Origin: Tamarix chinensis
Lineage: Eukaryota; Streptophyta; Magnoliopsida; Caryophyllales; Tamaricaceae
DNA: 64,000 nucleotides
NCBI GenBank assembly: GCA_030549775.1
Contig: CM060175.1
Location: forward strand, 11,182,455 to 11,246,454
Direction of reading: 5' to 3'
The notes under the pieces are model-generated. The model worked only from the letters and a program-made list of their open reading frames with translations, was not told the DNA's origin and ran no database searches. Positions 33,380-46,043 of this stretch are shown one piece after another. The translations under genes and the position numbers were made by a program. How positions within the stretch are numbered: the stretch's first letter is position 1; each line of letters begins with the position of its first letter.

Positions 33380-33954
33380 TGTAACACCCCTAATTTTTAA
33401 AAATAAAAAATTTTATTTAGAAGGGTTAATTGGGGAAGTAAAAATACAAAATGTAGGGGTGTTACACTCATGTATCCAGTATAGAATAAGCACTCCTTAT
33501 GCCTAATCTATGTCGAATGTAAGGAACAAGTAACCTCATACACAAGAATTAGGCATGTGAAGCATTTGATTCCACCATGATATAGGATATGACATATAGA
33601 GAAGGAAAATTTATCATCAAAACAAAGGACTAATAACCCATAGAGAGATACATATATTTGGAAAACCATATGCTTTACCAATTCGATTAGAGCTCACTAA
33701 AGGCCAGAAAATAAAAGTAGTAAGAAATGATCATCTACAATACAAGGAAAAACTTTTTATGGAAATGAGCAACATCTATAAAAAGAATGGTTAGTATACT
33801 ACATACTGAATAAGATAACAATATAGCCATAACTAGGCTACACTTAACTTATATCATATAAAAGCATAGGCGAGTATGTTATATAATGTAAGATAATACT
33901 GATTCTAGAAGCCCTTCATTAATTGCAATTATAATCCATGATCTTAATACATTG

Positions 33955-34365
33955 AGTTCAAGGAACCTACTATTATTAAATTAGTGGAACGGTCTGTAAC
34001 ACATCTTAGGGACAACATACTTAAGTCACTATTATTTTTTGGTGCAGTGTACCCAATACCTTTTAGGGCAAAACACACCTAACCACTATTCTTAGACCGG
34101 TTGAATAGTTTAACCTCTTAAATGAAAGCATACATAAGCTACTGATATTAATCAGTGGAACGGAACTAACACCTCAATCTTGACTCATGTAATCTTTCAC
34201 ATTAAGTAATTAATATCTTATTCATTGTTACTTATCTCAAGATCATATTTTGGTTTATGTTGAACCCTAGAACTCCACTATTCTTAAAACAATGGAGCAG
34301 TCTTGAGAAAATTTCAAGGGAAAACACACTTGATCCACTATTATTATCATCCGGTGGAACGAACA
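33955..34365. repeat. Dyad-motif array in E1 LTR
   Basis: Six variants of CCACTATTAT..CGGTGGAACGG, each a short CCAC..GTGG dyad, at about 33,966, 34,025, 34,085, 34,137, 34,270 and 34,333. Spacing is mostly 50-65 bp. Relatives occur in the other LTRs of this family. Confidence 0.6.
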
Positions 34366-34559
34366 TACAATGCCTCAACCCCGACTCACATAATATTTCT
34401 CTATAAGTAATTAGCATCTTGTTCAATGTGTTATTTATCAAGGTGATCATAAATAAGCATATGTAGACATGAAAAGTAAATAATATATCTTAACATAATC
34501 ATTTGAAGTCCATAAAGCATAACCACATGAATATTGGTACACCACTTTAAGAAAAAGGC

Positions 34560-35260
34560 CCCACCCCTTCTAAAAAACCTTAAATTTCATAAGTTAACCA
34601 TAACTTCTCCCTTGTTTCTCTTTTTATCACCAAATTCAATACCTATCCTTAACAATATTTTTATTGACAACATGCCTAAAAATCAAAGTTTAACTCCTAT
34701 ATCTTACACATGCAATAATAGCCTATCTTTAGATTTAGTATTCATATTTCCTATAAAACTCACATTTCACGATTCAATCATAACTTTTTCCACAAAACCT
34801 ATACACATTACCCAAATATTATTATTGAAATCATATACAAAAATTGAGGTCCAAATTCCATGTCTTACACATGCGATAATAGCTACCTTTAGGGTTACTG
34901 TTCACATGTCCTATAAAATCTAAATTTTATGATTCAATCATAACTTTTCACACAAAACCTCTACAACCATCAACTTTAATATGCATTCTCAAAATATTAT
35001 TATTGACATTATATACAAAATTGAGGTCCAAAATTCATATCTTATACATGCAATAGTAGTATACCCTTAGGATTACTATTTATTTTTCCTACAAAACCAT
35101 AATTTTACAAATTAATCATAACTTTTTCCAAAATCATATAACCACCAAATTTAATATATGAACCTACGATGCCAATATTAAAAACATATCTAGATGTTAA
35201 GATCAAATCCTAACATGTCACAAATATGTTAATGATTTCGCCCCTAGGATTACTATTCCC
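34560..35260. repeat. ~178-bp tandem repeats in E1 LTR
   Basis: Four diverged units. The phase word AGGGTTACT (or variant) begins at 34,731, 34,891, 35,069 and 35,246, spacing 160, 178 and 177 bp. Each unit also carries TTACACATGCGATAATA-like, CCTATAAAAT and CAATCATAACTTTT words. Confidence 0.75.
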
Positions 35261-37505
35261 ACTTAAACTACTTTTCTCACTTTTTGGAGTTTAAATCATT
35301 CATATTCCACTCAATATATTCCATATAACGCATTAAAATTCCCAATATTTCATTTTTATCCTATACTGGCCAAAATACATATGAGATAGCTAAAGTACCC
35401 AATTTTCCACAAAATATTACAAGTATCAATATGAATAATTTCTCAACCTCTGATATATTCTATCATCATATAAATGTATAAACACAAATATATATATACC
35501 GATTCATTTCAGCCAACCACATACATAACTCATGCTTTCCTAACTTTCTTACTTTTTCTTTCAACATATGACATCTCATTTCATATAGTACCATTAACAT
35601 GATAATATTTTGCATTCAACAATTCCAAGCATAGTAGCATACAGAAATATACACATTTTGAACATAAAATCCCTAACTATGATATGTATCCTTACCGAAG
35701 TGGCCCATGTCTCCAAGTATATAAGACTAATACTTCCTCCTCCATTACCATTGGGGTATCACCTAGAAGTCAAAACATACAAAGTTAGACTCCAAAATTT
35801 TAGCTTAAAAGGAACCAAGGTAAGGGAGAAAGATGAAACATAGAGATAAATGAAAAGTAGGAAGCTTGGGTAGGGTGGTTTATGGCAACAATGTAGTGGC
35901 TGAAGTGGTGGTGATTGTGGTGATTATGGATGGGGTTGATAATTGGTAGCAAGGGTCGTGTTGACGGTGGTGTTGACGATGGTGTTGGGACCTGTGGAAG
36001 TCAGAGGTGGGGATTGATGATGGTGATGGTTGTCGGTGGTAGAGGGTGGTGTGGCTGGTCTTGATAGAGATTAATGGTGGCTGGTGGTTGGCGATTAAGG
36101 CTAGTTAATAGTAGGAAAGTGGAGTGGAGCTAGTTGGAAACAATAAGGAAATGGTGTTGGACTATAGGTGGTGACTAAGGTAAAGAGTTGGTCGGCGTGG
36201 CTAGTGATTGGACAGGTAGATAAAAGGAAGGCATAGGTTGGCATTGTTGTCAATAGTAGGGTAACAATAAGTGGAGAAGGGAACAAGAAGGAGCTGACAG
36301 TGGTGGTGGCGCTGTCACCAATAGGTGGTGATGAAGTAGAGGATGGTTGGGGCTATAGGGCACGGGGGAGGAGAAGAGAAAGGTCATGATAGAGAGTGGT
36401 GATGCTAGGATGATCAATGAAGAGTAGATAGATGAAGGAGGAAAGGGAAGGGAATTTGACTATGGTGATGGGTGATGGTAAACTTGGAGTTTTTGGAGGT
36501 GAAGGGCAGTGGTGTAATGTGGAGAAAAAAGTAGAGTAGGAGGGGCTGGGGGAGGCTCGGCTAGGTTCTTTAACAGGTAAAGAAGGATAGGAAAGGTGAT
36601 GGGAGATGGGAAAAAGGAATCTTGCATGTGTGTAGGTATAGGCATGCATGGACGGGAGGGGGAAGGAAAAATTGATAGGAAAATGGGAGCTTAGGCATGT
36701 AAAAGGTAGGTGAATAGAAGAAAAATGGTAGGGGTGTAGGTAAGTATGATGTTGGGGAAGGTATTATAGGGAGTTATACAAGGTTGATGATTCTAGGGGC
36801 TTAGTGTAGGAAGGTAGTGTAGGTTGGATAGGGGTAATGGGAAATAAGAGGTATGAGAGAGGGGATGTTAAAGGTTGTTTTGGCTTGAAGAAGAAAGAAG
36901 AGTAGGTGGGGTGCATGGTAAAAATAGGGGATATTTGGGATGATAAGGACAAGTGACATGTAACATAGGGGATAGGTGTGTTTGGTGCTTAGAGAGGGGG
37001 CATAAGGCTTTGTTTGTGTCAAATGGGAGAGTAAGAAGCAGGTAGTTACAACATCAACATTGGAAAGAAAGAAAAAGAAATAAAATAAAATAAAGGAAAG
37101 GGAGTAGGCTAGAGGTTAGGGCAGGAAAGAATGAGAGAGAAAAAGAAAGGTAGGATGGGCTGGTAGGTTAGGAAGAGAAAAAGGAGAAGAGTGAGTAGGT
37201 TGGGTGCAATTTGGGGAAGAGGGGGAGGAAAGAAAAATGAAAAAGAAAGGAGAGAAGAAAAGGAAAAATATTTTTTTATCGGTTTAGGATTAAATTTTTG
37301 GAAAATGAATATAAAATTCTATCTATTAATTATCTAAGGCTAGGGTTGGGATAAAATTATAAATGAAGTAAAATAAGGATTAAGATTCAATTTATGATCA
37401 AGGAATTTGGGTAAGATAAAATATTATTGACTATCTAAGATTAGGATTTAGTTTAAAATATAAATTAATCAAGATTATAATTAGATAAAAATTTTGGGTA
37501 TTACA

Positions 37506-38931
37506 TTACTACCCCCTTAAAAGAGACTTCATCATTGAAGTCAAAAGTTAAGGTTGGGGAAGAAGAGAAAGTTGATGTACAAGAAAGTAATCTCATTGGT
37601 TGCTTATAATGGAGTTGACACTACACTACTAGGATACTATGTCATTAAAAAAGATAGAACCCCAAAATCTAATACATCTATTTTGAAAAGCATGGGGTGC
37701 ATCTTACTTATATCCTTCTCTATCTCCCGCTTTACTTTCTCTACTCTATGGTGGCTCTAAAGAATTTAATAAAATACCCTCATAGGATAACAAATCATCT
37801 TGCTTGATCTTGTCAATTCCATTCACATGTGTAGGATCAACAATGTATCTATTTAAATGGACAAAGAGCCAGAGGGTTAAGAGGTTAAAGATTGGAAACG
37901 TGATTAATGAAGATAATGTTGGCGAGGGTAAAGGTGGAGTTATTAGAATAAGTGGTGGTCTTCAGGGGTCAAAGAAAAACACTATAAGGAAATAAGGTTA
38001 AAAATTTAGGGTACTACCCCTCTTTAAAGAGGTTTCTAACGAGGGAAAAACTTCACTAAAACCATGAAGAATACCCTAATAAAGATAAGAATTAATGGGG
38101 GTAGGGATGTAGATTAGAAATAGAGTAAAAAAAAACCTTAGACTAGAAACCCTAATTCAAAGTATGTCTAAGGTGAATAGTGAAATAGGTTAAGTGATAA
38201 GTCTATGCACAATGTAAATGTGAAAAGAAGAATGGCTAATTAAAGTATCTTGAGTTTGATGCATCAAGATCTGGAGACTGCTGGAGGGCTACCTTATACT
38301 CCTTGACAATATCATCCTTGTTGAGTTGGAGACTTATACAGCTACCCTGTATGATTGATTCCTAGGGTTCATGGTAAAAAAAAATCACTTATACTGACTC
38401 CTCTCTAAGTGGTTGCATCTTTGATTAACCTAGTGAAGTTGCATCATCACATCATTGGTGCTCCTAAAGCATAAGCGCTTAAGGGATCTTCTACAATCAT
38501 GTGCTATCATCTATGTGAAATTGACTTGTCGCCTTATTCAACTCATTTGTAGCTAGGTGGAGAAGTGGTACATCCTCGTATACATGCCCATAGTCTACAT
38601 GTAATTCCTCTTAGATTTGAGAAATGATTCTAAATCCCAAGAGAAGACCATGTTGGTAAGTGCACCAATTCACCACGATTCATGATGTGGCGGGTATGTA
38701 TAAATGCATCATATTGAGCTACAACAATGAAACTTAGGAAAATCTTAGCTTACTAGCACATAAGATCATGTCACATGCTATAAGATACTAAAGCTACCCA
38801 TTTCCCAATTCCTCTGATGGTTAATCCATATTTCTAAACTAGAGTAGAATAATTTGTAAAAATTTAAGATTGTGAAAACTAAGTCTCTAATTAGAACACA
38901 ATTATTAATAGCCAAAAGCTCTAATACCATC
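37506..38931 (-). mobile_element. E1 internal region, deleted (1.4 kb)
   Basis: Bounded by a PBS, TGGTATTAGAGCTTTTGGC (38,929-38,911), two bases from the LTR end, and a polypurine tract next to the 3' LTR. A remnant of the integrase C-terminus lies at 37,870-37,741 (VDPTHVNG, LLSYEGILL), homologous to E2 at 40.1-40.2 kb. No gag or RT was recognised. It is therefore an internally deleted, non-autonomous element. Confidence 0.7.
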
Positions 38932-39835
38932 TGTAACATCACAAATTTAAGGAATGAAATGTTTTTTCTAAAGATTTAATTATGAAAGTCAAAATACAAA
39001 ATGTTGGGGGGTCACGCTATATTCAGCATAGAATTAACACTCCCTATGCCTATTCTATATCTAGTGCAAGGTAAAAGTAATCTCATACATAGGAACCAAG
39101 TGGAGGAATCACTTGAATCCACCATGATATGAGATAAAAAATAGAGAGAAGAAAAATGTACAAAAAAAAATAAAGGACTCAGAGTATATAGATAGATAGA
39201 GATATTTAGATAACTATACCCTTTACCAATTCTATTAGTTCTCACAGAACATGAGCACATAAATTTAGTAAGTAATAATCACCTTCAAAATAAGGTAAAA
39301 ATATTTGTGAGAGTGAGAAGCACCTATAAAAAAGGATGATCAGTATGCTATATACTGGTAGATTCCTTGCGATACGGGCTAGGGAAGGAAAGGGACATGG
39401 AGTGTCGTGTGGTGGTTGTGGTTATGTTAAATGGGCATATGTAAGTGTAGGGGAGCATGTGCTATGAGGGGAGTAGAAAGAAATCCATGCAAGATGGGGG
39501 TGCAGGCTTCAAAAGGAAGGGGGAGGAGGTTTATTAGAATAGGTGGATAAGGAAAAGAAAAAGGAGAAAGAAAAGGGAAAAAAGAAGGAATTTAAGGTTA
39601 GAATTAGAATTATGTTTAAATTTAATATTAGATAAGTAGGGTAAAATTAATTTATCAATCATCCATGGTTAGGGTTAGGTTAAAATATTAATTACCTAAA
39701 ATTAGGATTTAGATTAGGTTTAGATTTATGATTAAAGAATTAGGGTATGATAATATATTAATTACCTAATATTATGATTAGTTTAAAATATTAATTAATT
39801 AGGATTAGTTTTTAGTTAAAATTTTGGGTATTACA
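38932..39835 (-). mobile_element. LTR shared by E2 (as 3') and E1 (as 5')
   Basis: Minus strand: starts TGTAATACCCAAAATTTT at 39,835 and ends GTGATGTTACA at 38,932. It is only 904 bp: at about 39,359 sequence corresponding to 47.0 kb joins sequence corresponding to 45.0 kb of the E2 5' LTR, so about 2 kb is missing. The upstream neighbour is E2 pol end; the downstream neighbour is a PBS. Confidence 0.8.
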
Positions 39836-42800
39836 TCACTAATCCCATAAAAGAACCTTCATTCCAAATGTCAACATGCCAAGCTTGATGAAGAAGAGAA
39901 AAATGATTTATGAAAAGGTGATCTTGGTAGTTAATTCTACATGATTTGACACTACACTATTAGGTCTATCCTTGTAAAAGAGAGAGAACCTCAAAGACTA
40001 ACACACATGCACTAAATAGCTCTCACACATGTCCTTCTCTATTTCCATAGTTGTATCCTTTTCTCCATAGTAAGTCTAGAGAATCTTCACAAGTGGATCT
40101 GAGCTTGTATAAGTCTATCATACCTTTGTGTCAAGAATATGTAAGGGCACATCCTCATAGGATAATGAGTCATCAATCTCTATCTCAGCATGTCTGATCA
40201 TGTAGGAAGGATCAACAACATCATTCCTCAACTATGAGGTGTATATGAATTTCTGAACTCGTTATAACTCATATGGAATTGCTAAGCGATATAGAACCTC
40301 ACCCACCCTATCAAGAATCTCTTAAGGATCAATATACCTCCGTCTTAACTTATCCTTACTACCAAATCTCTACACTCCTTGGTAAGTGAGACTCTTAGCC
40401 AAATCCTATCCCCTACCTTAAAACTATCACTACGATGCATTTGATCTACGTAGCTCTTGTGTCACTCTTAGATGCCCTCATCCTATTCTAAATCAACCAA
40501 ATCTATTGAGTCAACTCCTCAATCACTTCTGTCCCAAGTATAACAGTCGTGCTAATGTCGCTCTAACACAAAAGTATCTTACACTTGTGTCCATATAATG
40601 TCTCAAAAAGTGCCACTCCTATACTGGCGTGATAATTATTGTTGTATAAGAACTCCACTAAATGTAAATAATCTTCCCAACTACCTCAGAAATCTATGAA
40701 ACAAGCTTGTAGAATGTTCTTAAGTATTTAAATCATTTTCTCAGTCTTCCCATCTATAAGTGGGTGAAAGGTGGTACTCATCTTCAACTTTATGCCCATT
40801 ACCTTCTATAACATCCCCCATAAGTGTAAGAGAAATCTCAAATGCTTATCAAATACTATGTTAGTAGGTGTACCATGCTAACTCACCACATGACTCATGT
40901 AAGCATTAGCTAAGATCCATGCTCTAAGTTAACTTCATCGGTACAAAAACTATTGATTTAGTCAACTAATTGATAATAACCCAATTCGTATTATACGGAC
41001 TATGAGTCTTTGGTAACCCACTTAAAAAATCCATGGAGATTAAGTCCTAATTCTACTTCAAAACATCTTAAGGCTATACGAAGCTTACAGATCTATGGTG
41101 CTTTATCTTAACATTTTGACAACTCAAACATCTCGACATGATCTCTGCTACCTCTCACTTCATATGAGGCTACCAATAAATCTAATTAAGTTCCTTGTAC
41201 AACTTGTTCACTCCAAGATGAACAAAGTAGGGAGTAAACTAACCTTCCTCAAAATTTTGGCATTTTAAATTGGCACAACTCTATGACACACACCAATTAC
41301 CCTTGTAGTGAATGCTGCCATCTTCATGAATCCAAGCCTTAGCTTAAGCATCCTATATCTTATGTCAAATCCTATAAAACTTAAACTCTCTAAGCTACTT
41401 TAAGCTACTTAACCTGCATCTCATTGCAAATAGCCACTATAATTGTTAAAGCACTCACCTGGACCTTCAAATCACCTTACTAAATCAACTCTATCCTCAT
41501 CTCACTAAGCTCTATAAGCAAATGATTAGCCACTACACAAGAGCTCAAGGAGTGTGATGTCTTCCTACTTAAGACATCTACAATGATGTTGGTCTTACCC
41601 TCATGATAGGTTAACTCAATAACATATTCCTTTACTAACTCTACCCATATCCTTTGCCTCATATTCAACTCCCTATGAGTGAATATATATTTGAGGTTGA
41701 GGCTCTTATGGTTGGTGAAGAACCAACAGTGTGTCCCACACTGATAGTTCCTCCGAATCTTCAATGTGAAGACAAATATAGCCAACTCTAAATAATGCAC
41801 CTAGTAGTTCTATTCATGTTACTTCAACTGATGAGAAGTGTAAGTCACTACTTTACCATGCTACAATTGTACACATCCTAGACCTTAAATTTATCTAATC
41901 CCAATGGTAAATTCAAAATTGATGTTGAAGTCAAACGTAGTTTCAATTTCTAAAATGTTCCCTCATATACATCATCCCACCCAAATCTAGTGGTCTTCTT
42001 AGAATAATTGTTAAGGGACGGGATACCTTCAAGAAGTCTCAAACATAGAGCTTATAGCTCCTGGCTAACCCTAAGAAACTAAAAACCTCAGGAACTCTAG
42101 TGGGTGCCTCCCACTCTATAAATACCATAATATTTTTTTGTTCTAAAAAGACCCTTTATACTAATGCTATGTGTCCCCAAAAGGTAAATTCTTAAAGAAA
42201 AAAACTCACACTTAGAGTAAAACTTGTGTTTTCTTAATAGTGAAAAAAATAGTGTGACAATGCTGCTCACGATTCTCTCTAATTTGAGAGTATACCAAAA
42301 TGTTATCTATAAAAACCACCACAAAGTAGTTAAGAAATGGCTGAAAGATCATCATTATCAAATCTAGAAATATTTTAGGAACATTCGTAAGTCAAAAAGG
42401 AATCACTATGAACTTATAGTGCCCATATCGTGTCCTAATGGATGTATACCTTGGTGATGATTAATTGATGATAATTCAACCTCAAGTTGATCTTTGAAAA
42501 GTTCACAACACCTCCAAGCTATTTGAACACATCGTTGATTGCCATAAGCTAATATATATTATTCACCCTCAAGTGCTTCAGATTCTAATGATCTATACAT
42601 AAAAAAAAGGCTTACATCCTTCTTTATGAAGGGAATCACTATGGTAAGGTACCTTTAAAAACTACCTCGACCCTCAGTACTAGTTTGATGGTGAAGTCTA
42701 TCCCGCATCTATGTTGTATGCCTGGTATCTCCTCTAAGAACATGTCTGGGAAGTCTTGGGTAACTAAAATATCCTCTAATTTTGAAACATCCTTTGTCAA

Positions 42801-43200
42801 CTCCTAAACACTACATAGATATATATGATAACCTTTCTACACCAATGAATACATTGTATGGGAAGATGTAACCTTTGTCTTAGGCCTAGCCTTGTATTTT
42901 CTATAGGAGTCCCTAGCACCTTAATATCCCCACAAAACTATTTTCTCCTATGTAAAATCTATTTCTGCTTGGTATCTCCTCAATACATCAATCCCAAGGA
43001 CCACATCAAAGTACCATAGGTCCATCTCAACCAAGACCACTAGGAATTGTTCCCTGCCTATCTCTAAATCCACATTTGAGTGGAGCGTAGTGTAATATGT
43101 TCTATCCCTAGAAGGTAGCAGCATAAATATAGAGGCACTAAGATATAGAGATACGATATCTCTAGAAACAAAAATGGTAGAAACAAATGACAAGTATTAC
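39836..43200 (-). pseudogene. E2 Tekay-like gypsy pol relic
   Basis: Minus-strand pol in standard order. The protease remnant at 43,193-42,948 has VVLGIDVLRRYQAEIDF. RT lies around 42,700-41,830; its catalytic YxDD region at about 42,320-42,290 reads FIDNILVYS, the second aspartate being asparagine. RNase H at 41,800-41,480 reads LELAIFVFTLKIRRNY and TNHKSLNLKYIFTHRELN. The integrase is heavily broken (41,350-40,450). The C-terminus near 40,210-40,120 reads MIRHAEIEIDDSLSYEDVPL then HILDTK, typical of the Tekay/Del chromoviruses. Numerous stops show it is inactive. Confidence 0.88.
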
Positions 43201-44548
43201 CATGAATCAAATAACACATGCATAGGTAGTGAAAGAATAATGAACATACTGGTGATTACATCAAACTGTCGATCAATGTCTACTTGGTTGATGACATTTA
43301 GGCATCCTTGGATCCTCCACAATACCTTCTAAATCCCTAGGCTTGCCCTCCTCTACCCCAAGGAAATAAGCAAGTTCACTATGGTCTCTCCTTAGCCTCC
43401 CCAGGATGAACATTAGCTAGGTAGGTGCGTTCTATTACTACTGATATGGCTAGAAAATCCACTGCTAGTATGCTTGCTATTGGGGTACAGGTTGTTCCTA
43501 CTATTGGAGATAACCCCTCTCCTAGTAGAATTAACCGCTCTACTACTAGCATTTGTAGGATCTATGGCTCAATTGATCGCAAGCTTGACACTGTATAGAT
43601 GCACACCAATAGTCTCATCTTGGATGATTTTGGTTGTAAAAGGGACAAATGAAGTGTCTCGGTAGTCCTATCTACCTAATTTGATCAACCATTTGAACTC
43701 TAAGCTAAAAACTTGAATGTACACTTCCCTAAAGTTAAATCTAATCTCTAGAACCCTATGTCTTTGGCTTTCTGAACCATCATTACAGCAACGCATGATT
43801 AAAGCTGATAGATGACTATCGACTAGCTAGTTGTTATGCCTAAAGCAAATATCAACAACTCTACAAATTAAGCATGGTACTCCCGCAATGCCATGCTCCT
43901 TTGGGTTATCTGTATGAACTCCTTAAGCTTATAACTCTTAAGGCTATTGGAATAAAATTTTGTATGGATGGCCATCTTAAGTCCTCCTAGGAAATATGTA
44001 GTCCTCTTTATGTACAACAACCTACTCACCAAGCATTTGTAGCTCTCCGAAGGAAGAATGCTGAAATACTCTCCTTCCAAGCTCTTAGATAATTATATTC
44101 CTCAAATGTCAAATCAAAATCCCAGATCCATTCTTTTAAGATGACCAAATACTCCTCACCACACATAGATTTGTAGTTGATGACCAAAGTCCCTCTAAAG
44201 CTTGTCCTCTCCAATACCTTCCTATAGGTAATGTGGAGGTAATGGTGGTTGTAGTGGACATATGAAAAACTCAATGAATGCATTGAACATTTCAATAAAA
44301 TAATCAACATAACCATTTAGTGCCTTGGCAAGATAACCCCAAGAAAAAAAAACTTTTTAGGATAGAATATTCCTAGCTTACTGGCATATTATTCATATAA
44401 GGATATTCAAAACCTACCTACGTTACCCATTCACCATTCATATCAAGTTAGTATGAGTTTTTGAAGAATTAAAATTTTCTCAATTTTCGATAAGGGATCA
44501 TTTGAGAACTAAAATTTTTAAAAACATAACATAGTAATTAAAAAAAAA
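43201..44548 (-). pseudogene. E2 gag relic
   Basis: Minus strand, between PBS and protease. Frames at 44,316-44,026 and 44,080-43,868 carry gag-like tracts (SISAFFLRRATNAW; TYFLGGLKMAIHTKFY and FIQITQRSMALREY), the gypsy capsid pattern, separated by a frame change. The segment 43,700-43,200 includes a short degraded tract expected to hold the zinc knuckle, which I could not confirm. Confidence 0.65.
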
Positions 44549-44561
44549 GGTTATGATACCA
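44549..44561 (-). other. E2 primer binding site
   Basis: Minus strand TGGTATCATAACC, three bases after the LTR end, resembling the initiator-methionine tRNA complement TGGTATCAGAGCC. Confidence 0.8.
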
Positions 44562-44564
44562 ACT

Positions 44565-46002
44565 TATAACACCCCAAAATTTACTACAGAAAAATTTCAT
44601 TTTAGTAGAAGTGTAATATCAATATAGTTAGATTTTATTGCTAGACCCGATAGAATTATGGATTAACATACCGTCTTTACATCAAATATAGGGAAAAATA
44701 GTTAACACTAAAAGAAGTAGTAAAATAGAGTTTGAGAGAGATTTATGAACATAGATAAGAGTTTAGAGGTTAACATGGAGTACAATATCCAAAATAAATT
44801 AGAAAATGATACATTAGAACTAAAAGTCTAAATGGTATCCAAATTTAAAGTGATGAAATAGATGACATGATTCTACGTCCCAAACCCAAAGGATAGTATC
44901 ATCATTCCTTCCCAAGAAATGTTTTATAAGCAATACAATCATCTAGTAGATCCTCATTGACCTTCACAAGCTCATTAAGGTCATTTGCTCATGGAAATGA
45001 GCAATAAATATAAAAATAATGATCTGTATACTAAGTACTAAGTAACAGAATGACACAATCATAACAAGATTGCACAATTTCATAAGGTCACATGAAGGAA
45101 TAAACAATCATATAGATAAACATAATTTAAGGCAAGATAAGAATTGATTCCAAAAATGAATTATAAGATATAATCATAATCCATATTCTTAGTTACATTG
45201 AAATTAGGGACCCTACTATTCTTAATTTGATGAAAATGATTGAAGCACTTCTTAGAGAAAAACACTCGTAAGCAATATTATTATCATCTAATGGAATGGA
45301 AACCATATTTACCGATGCAAAATGATTTTAACCACTAGTATTAAAATGGTGGATGGGTATGACACACCTAACAAGGAATAACATTCCTAAGCCACTATTA
45401 TTGATTGGTTAAAGATATATAATGCCTCAGTTCTGACTCAAGTAATATTTTTCTTTAAGTAAATAATATTTTATTCATTTTTATTTATTTTAATATCAGT
45501 ATACATACATGCGTGTAGATGTTCAAGGCACATAATCCAACTTAACATGGCCATTTGAAACGTGTAGATCACAACCACATGAATATTGAGACTTTCCTCT
45601 AAGGAAAAAGACCACATTTTCTCTAAGAAGTCATAATTTCACATTATAAGCATAAATTATTCCATAATACTTATTTATGCACCTATTTTAGCATACCTTC
45701 CTAAAATATCTCTTTTCACAATATATCTAAAAATCAAGGTCTAACTCCATAGTTATTATTCCTAATTTCAGAGGTTTTCCTCATTTTAGTAGACTTAAGC
45801 CACTTATAATTACTCCGGTTATTTTACATAATATACTTATAATATTTCAAACCATTTTAAACATTAAAATACCAAATATTCCATAACCATATTTGCCAAA
45901 ATACCCTTAAGATATCCACCACACTAATATTCTCATAAAACCCTATTAATTACAACTTGATCGATTTTCATCCTTTAGCTCACATCCTCCTAAAATAATT
46001 AA

Positions 46003-46043
<41 letters not shown>

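Larger units (their letters stand above)
33380..37505 (-). mobile_element. E1 3' LTR, 4.1 kb
   Basis: Minus strand: starts TGTAATACCCAAAATTTTT at 37,505, directly after a polypurine tract (AAGGGGGTAGTAA), and ends GGGGTGTTACA at 33,380. A CCTATAATAC TATA-like box is at 36,770-36,761, preceded by a long C/T-rich tract (37,260-35,850 on the minus strand). Downstream are ~178-bp tandem repeats (34,560-35,260) and the ~60-bp dyad array (33,955-34,365). The last 87 bp are bounded by inverted repeats. No convincing coding: the apparent proline- and serine-rich frames come from base composition. Confidence 0.8.

Noticed and set aside
33380..33466. Independent 87-bp mini-LTR (SMART-like) with CTCAT on both sides
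   Set aside because: It has TG..CA ends and an apparent 5-bp duplication, but the same segment ends the LTR beside a PBS at 38,932. It is better read as the LTR terminus, with the second CTCAT as chance.
36101..37022. Pro/Ser/His-rich minus-strand frames
   Set aside because: Same compositional effect inside the C/T-rich part of the E1 LTR.
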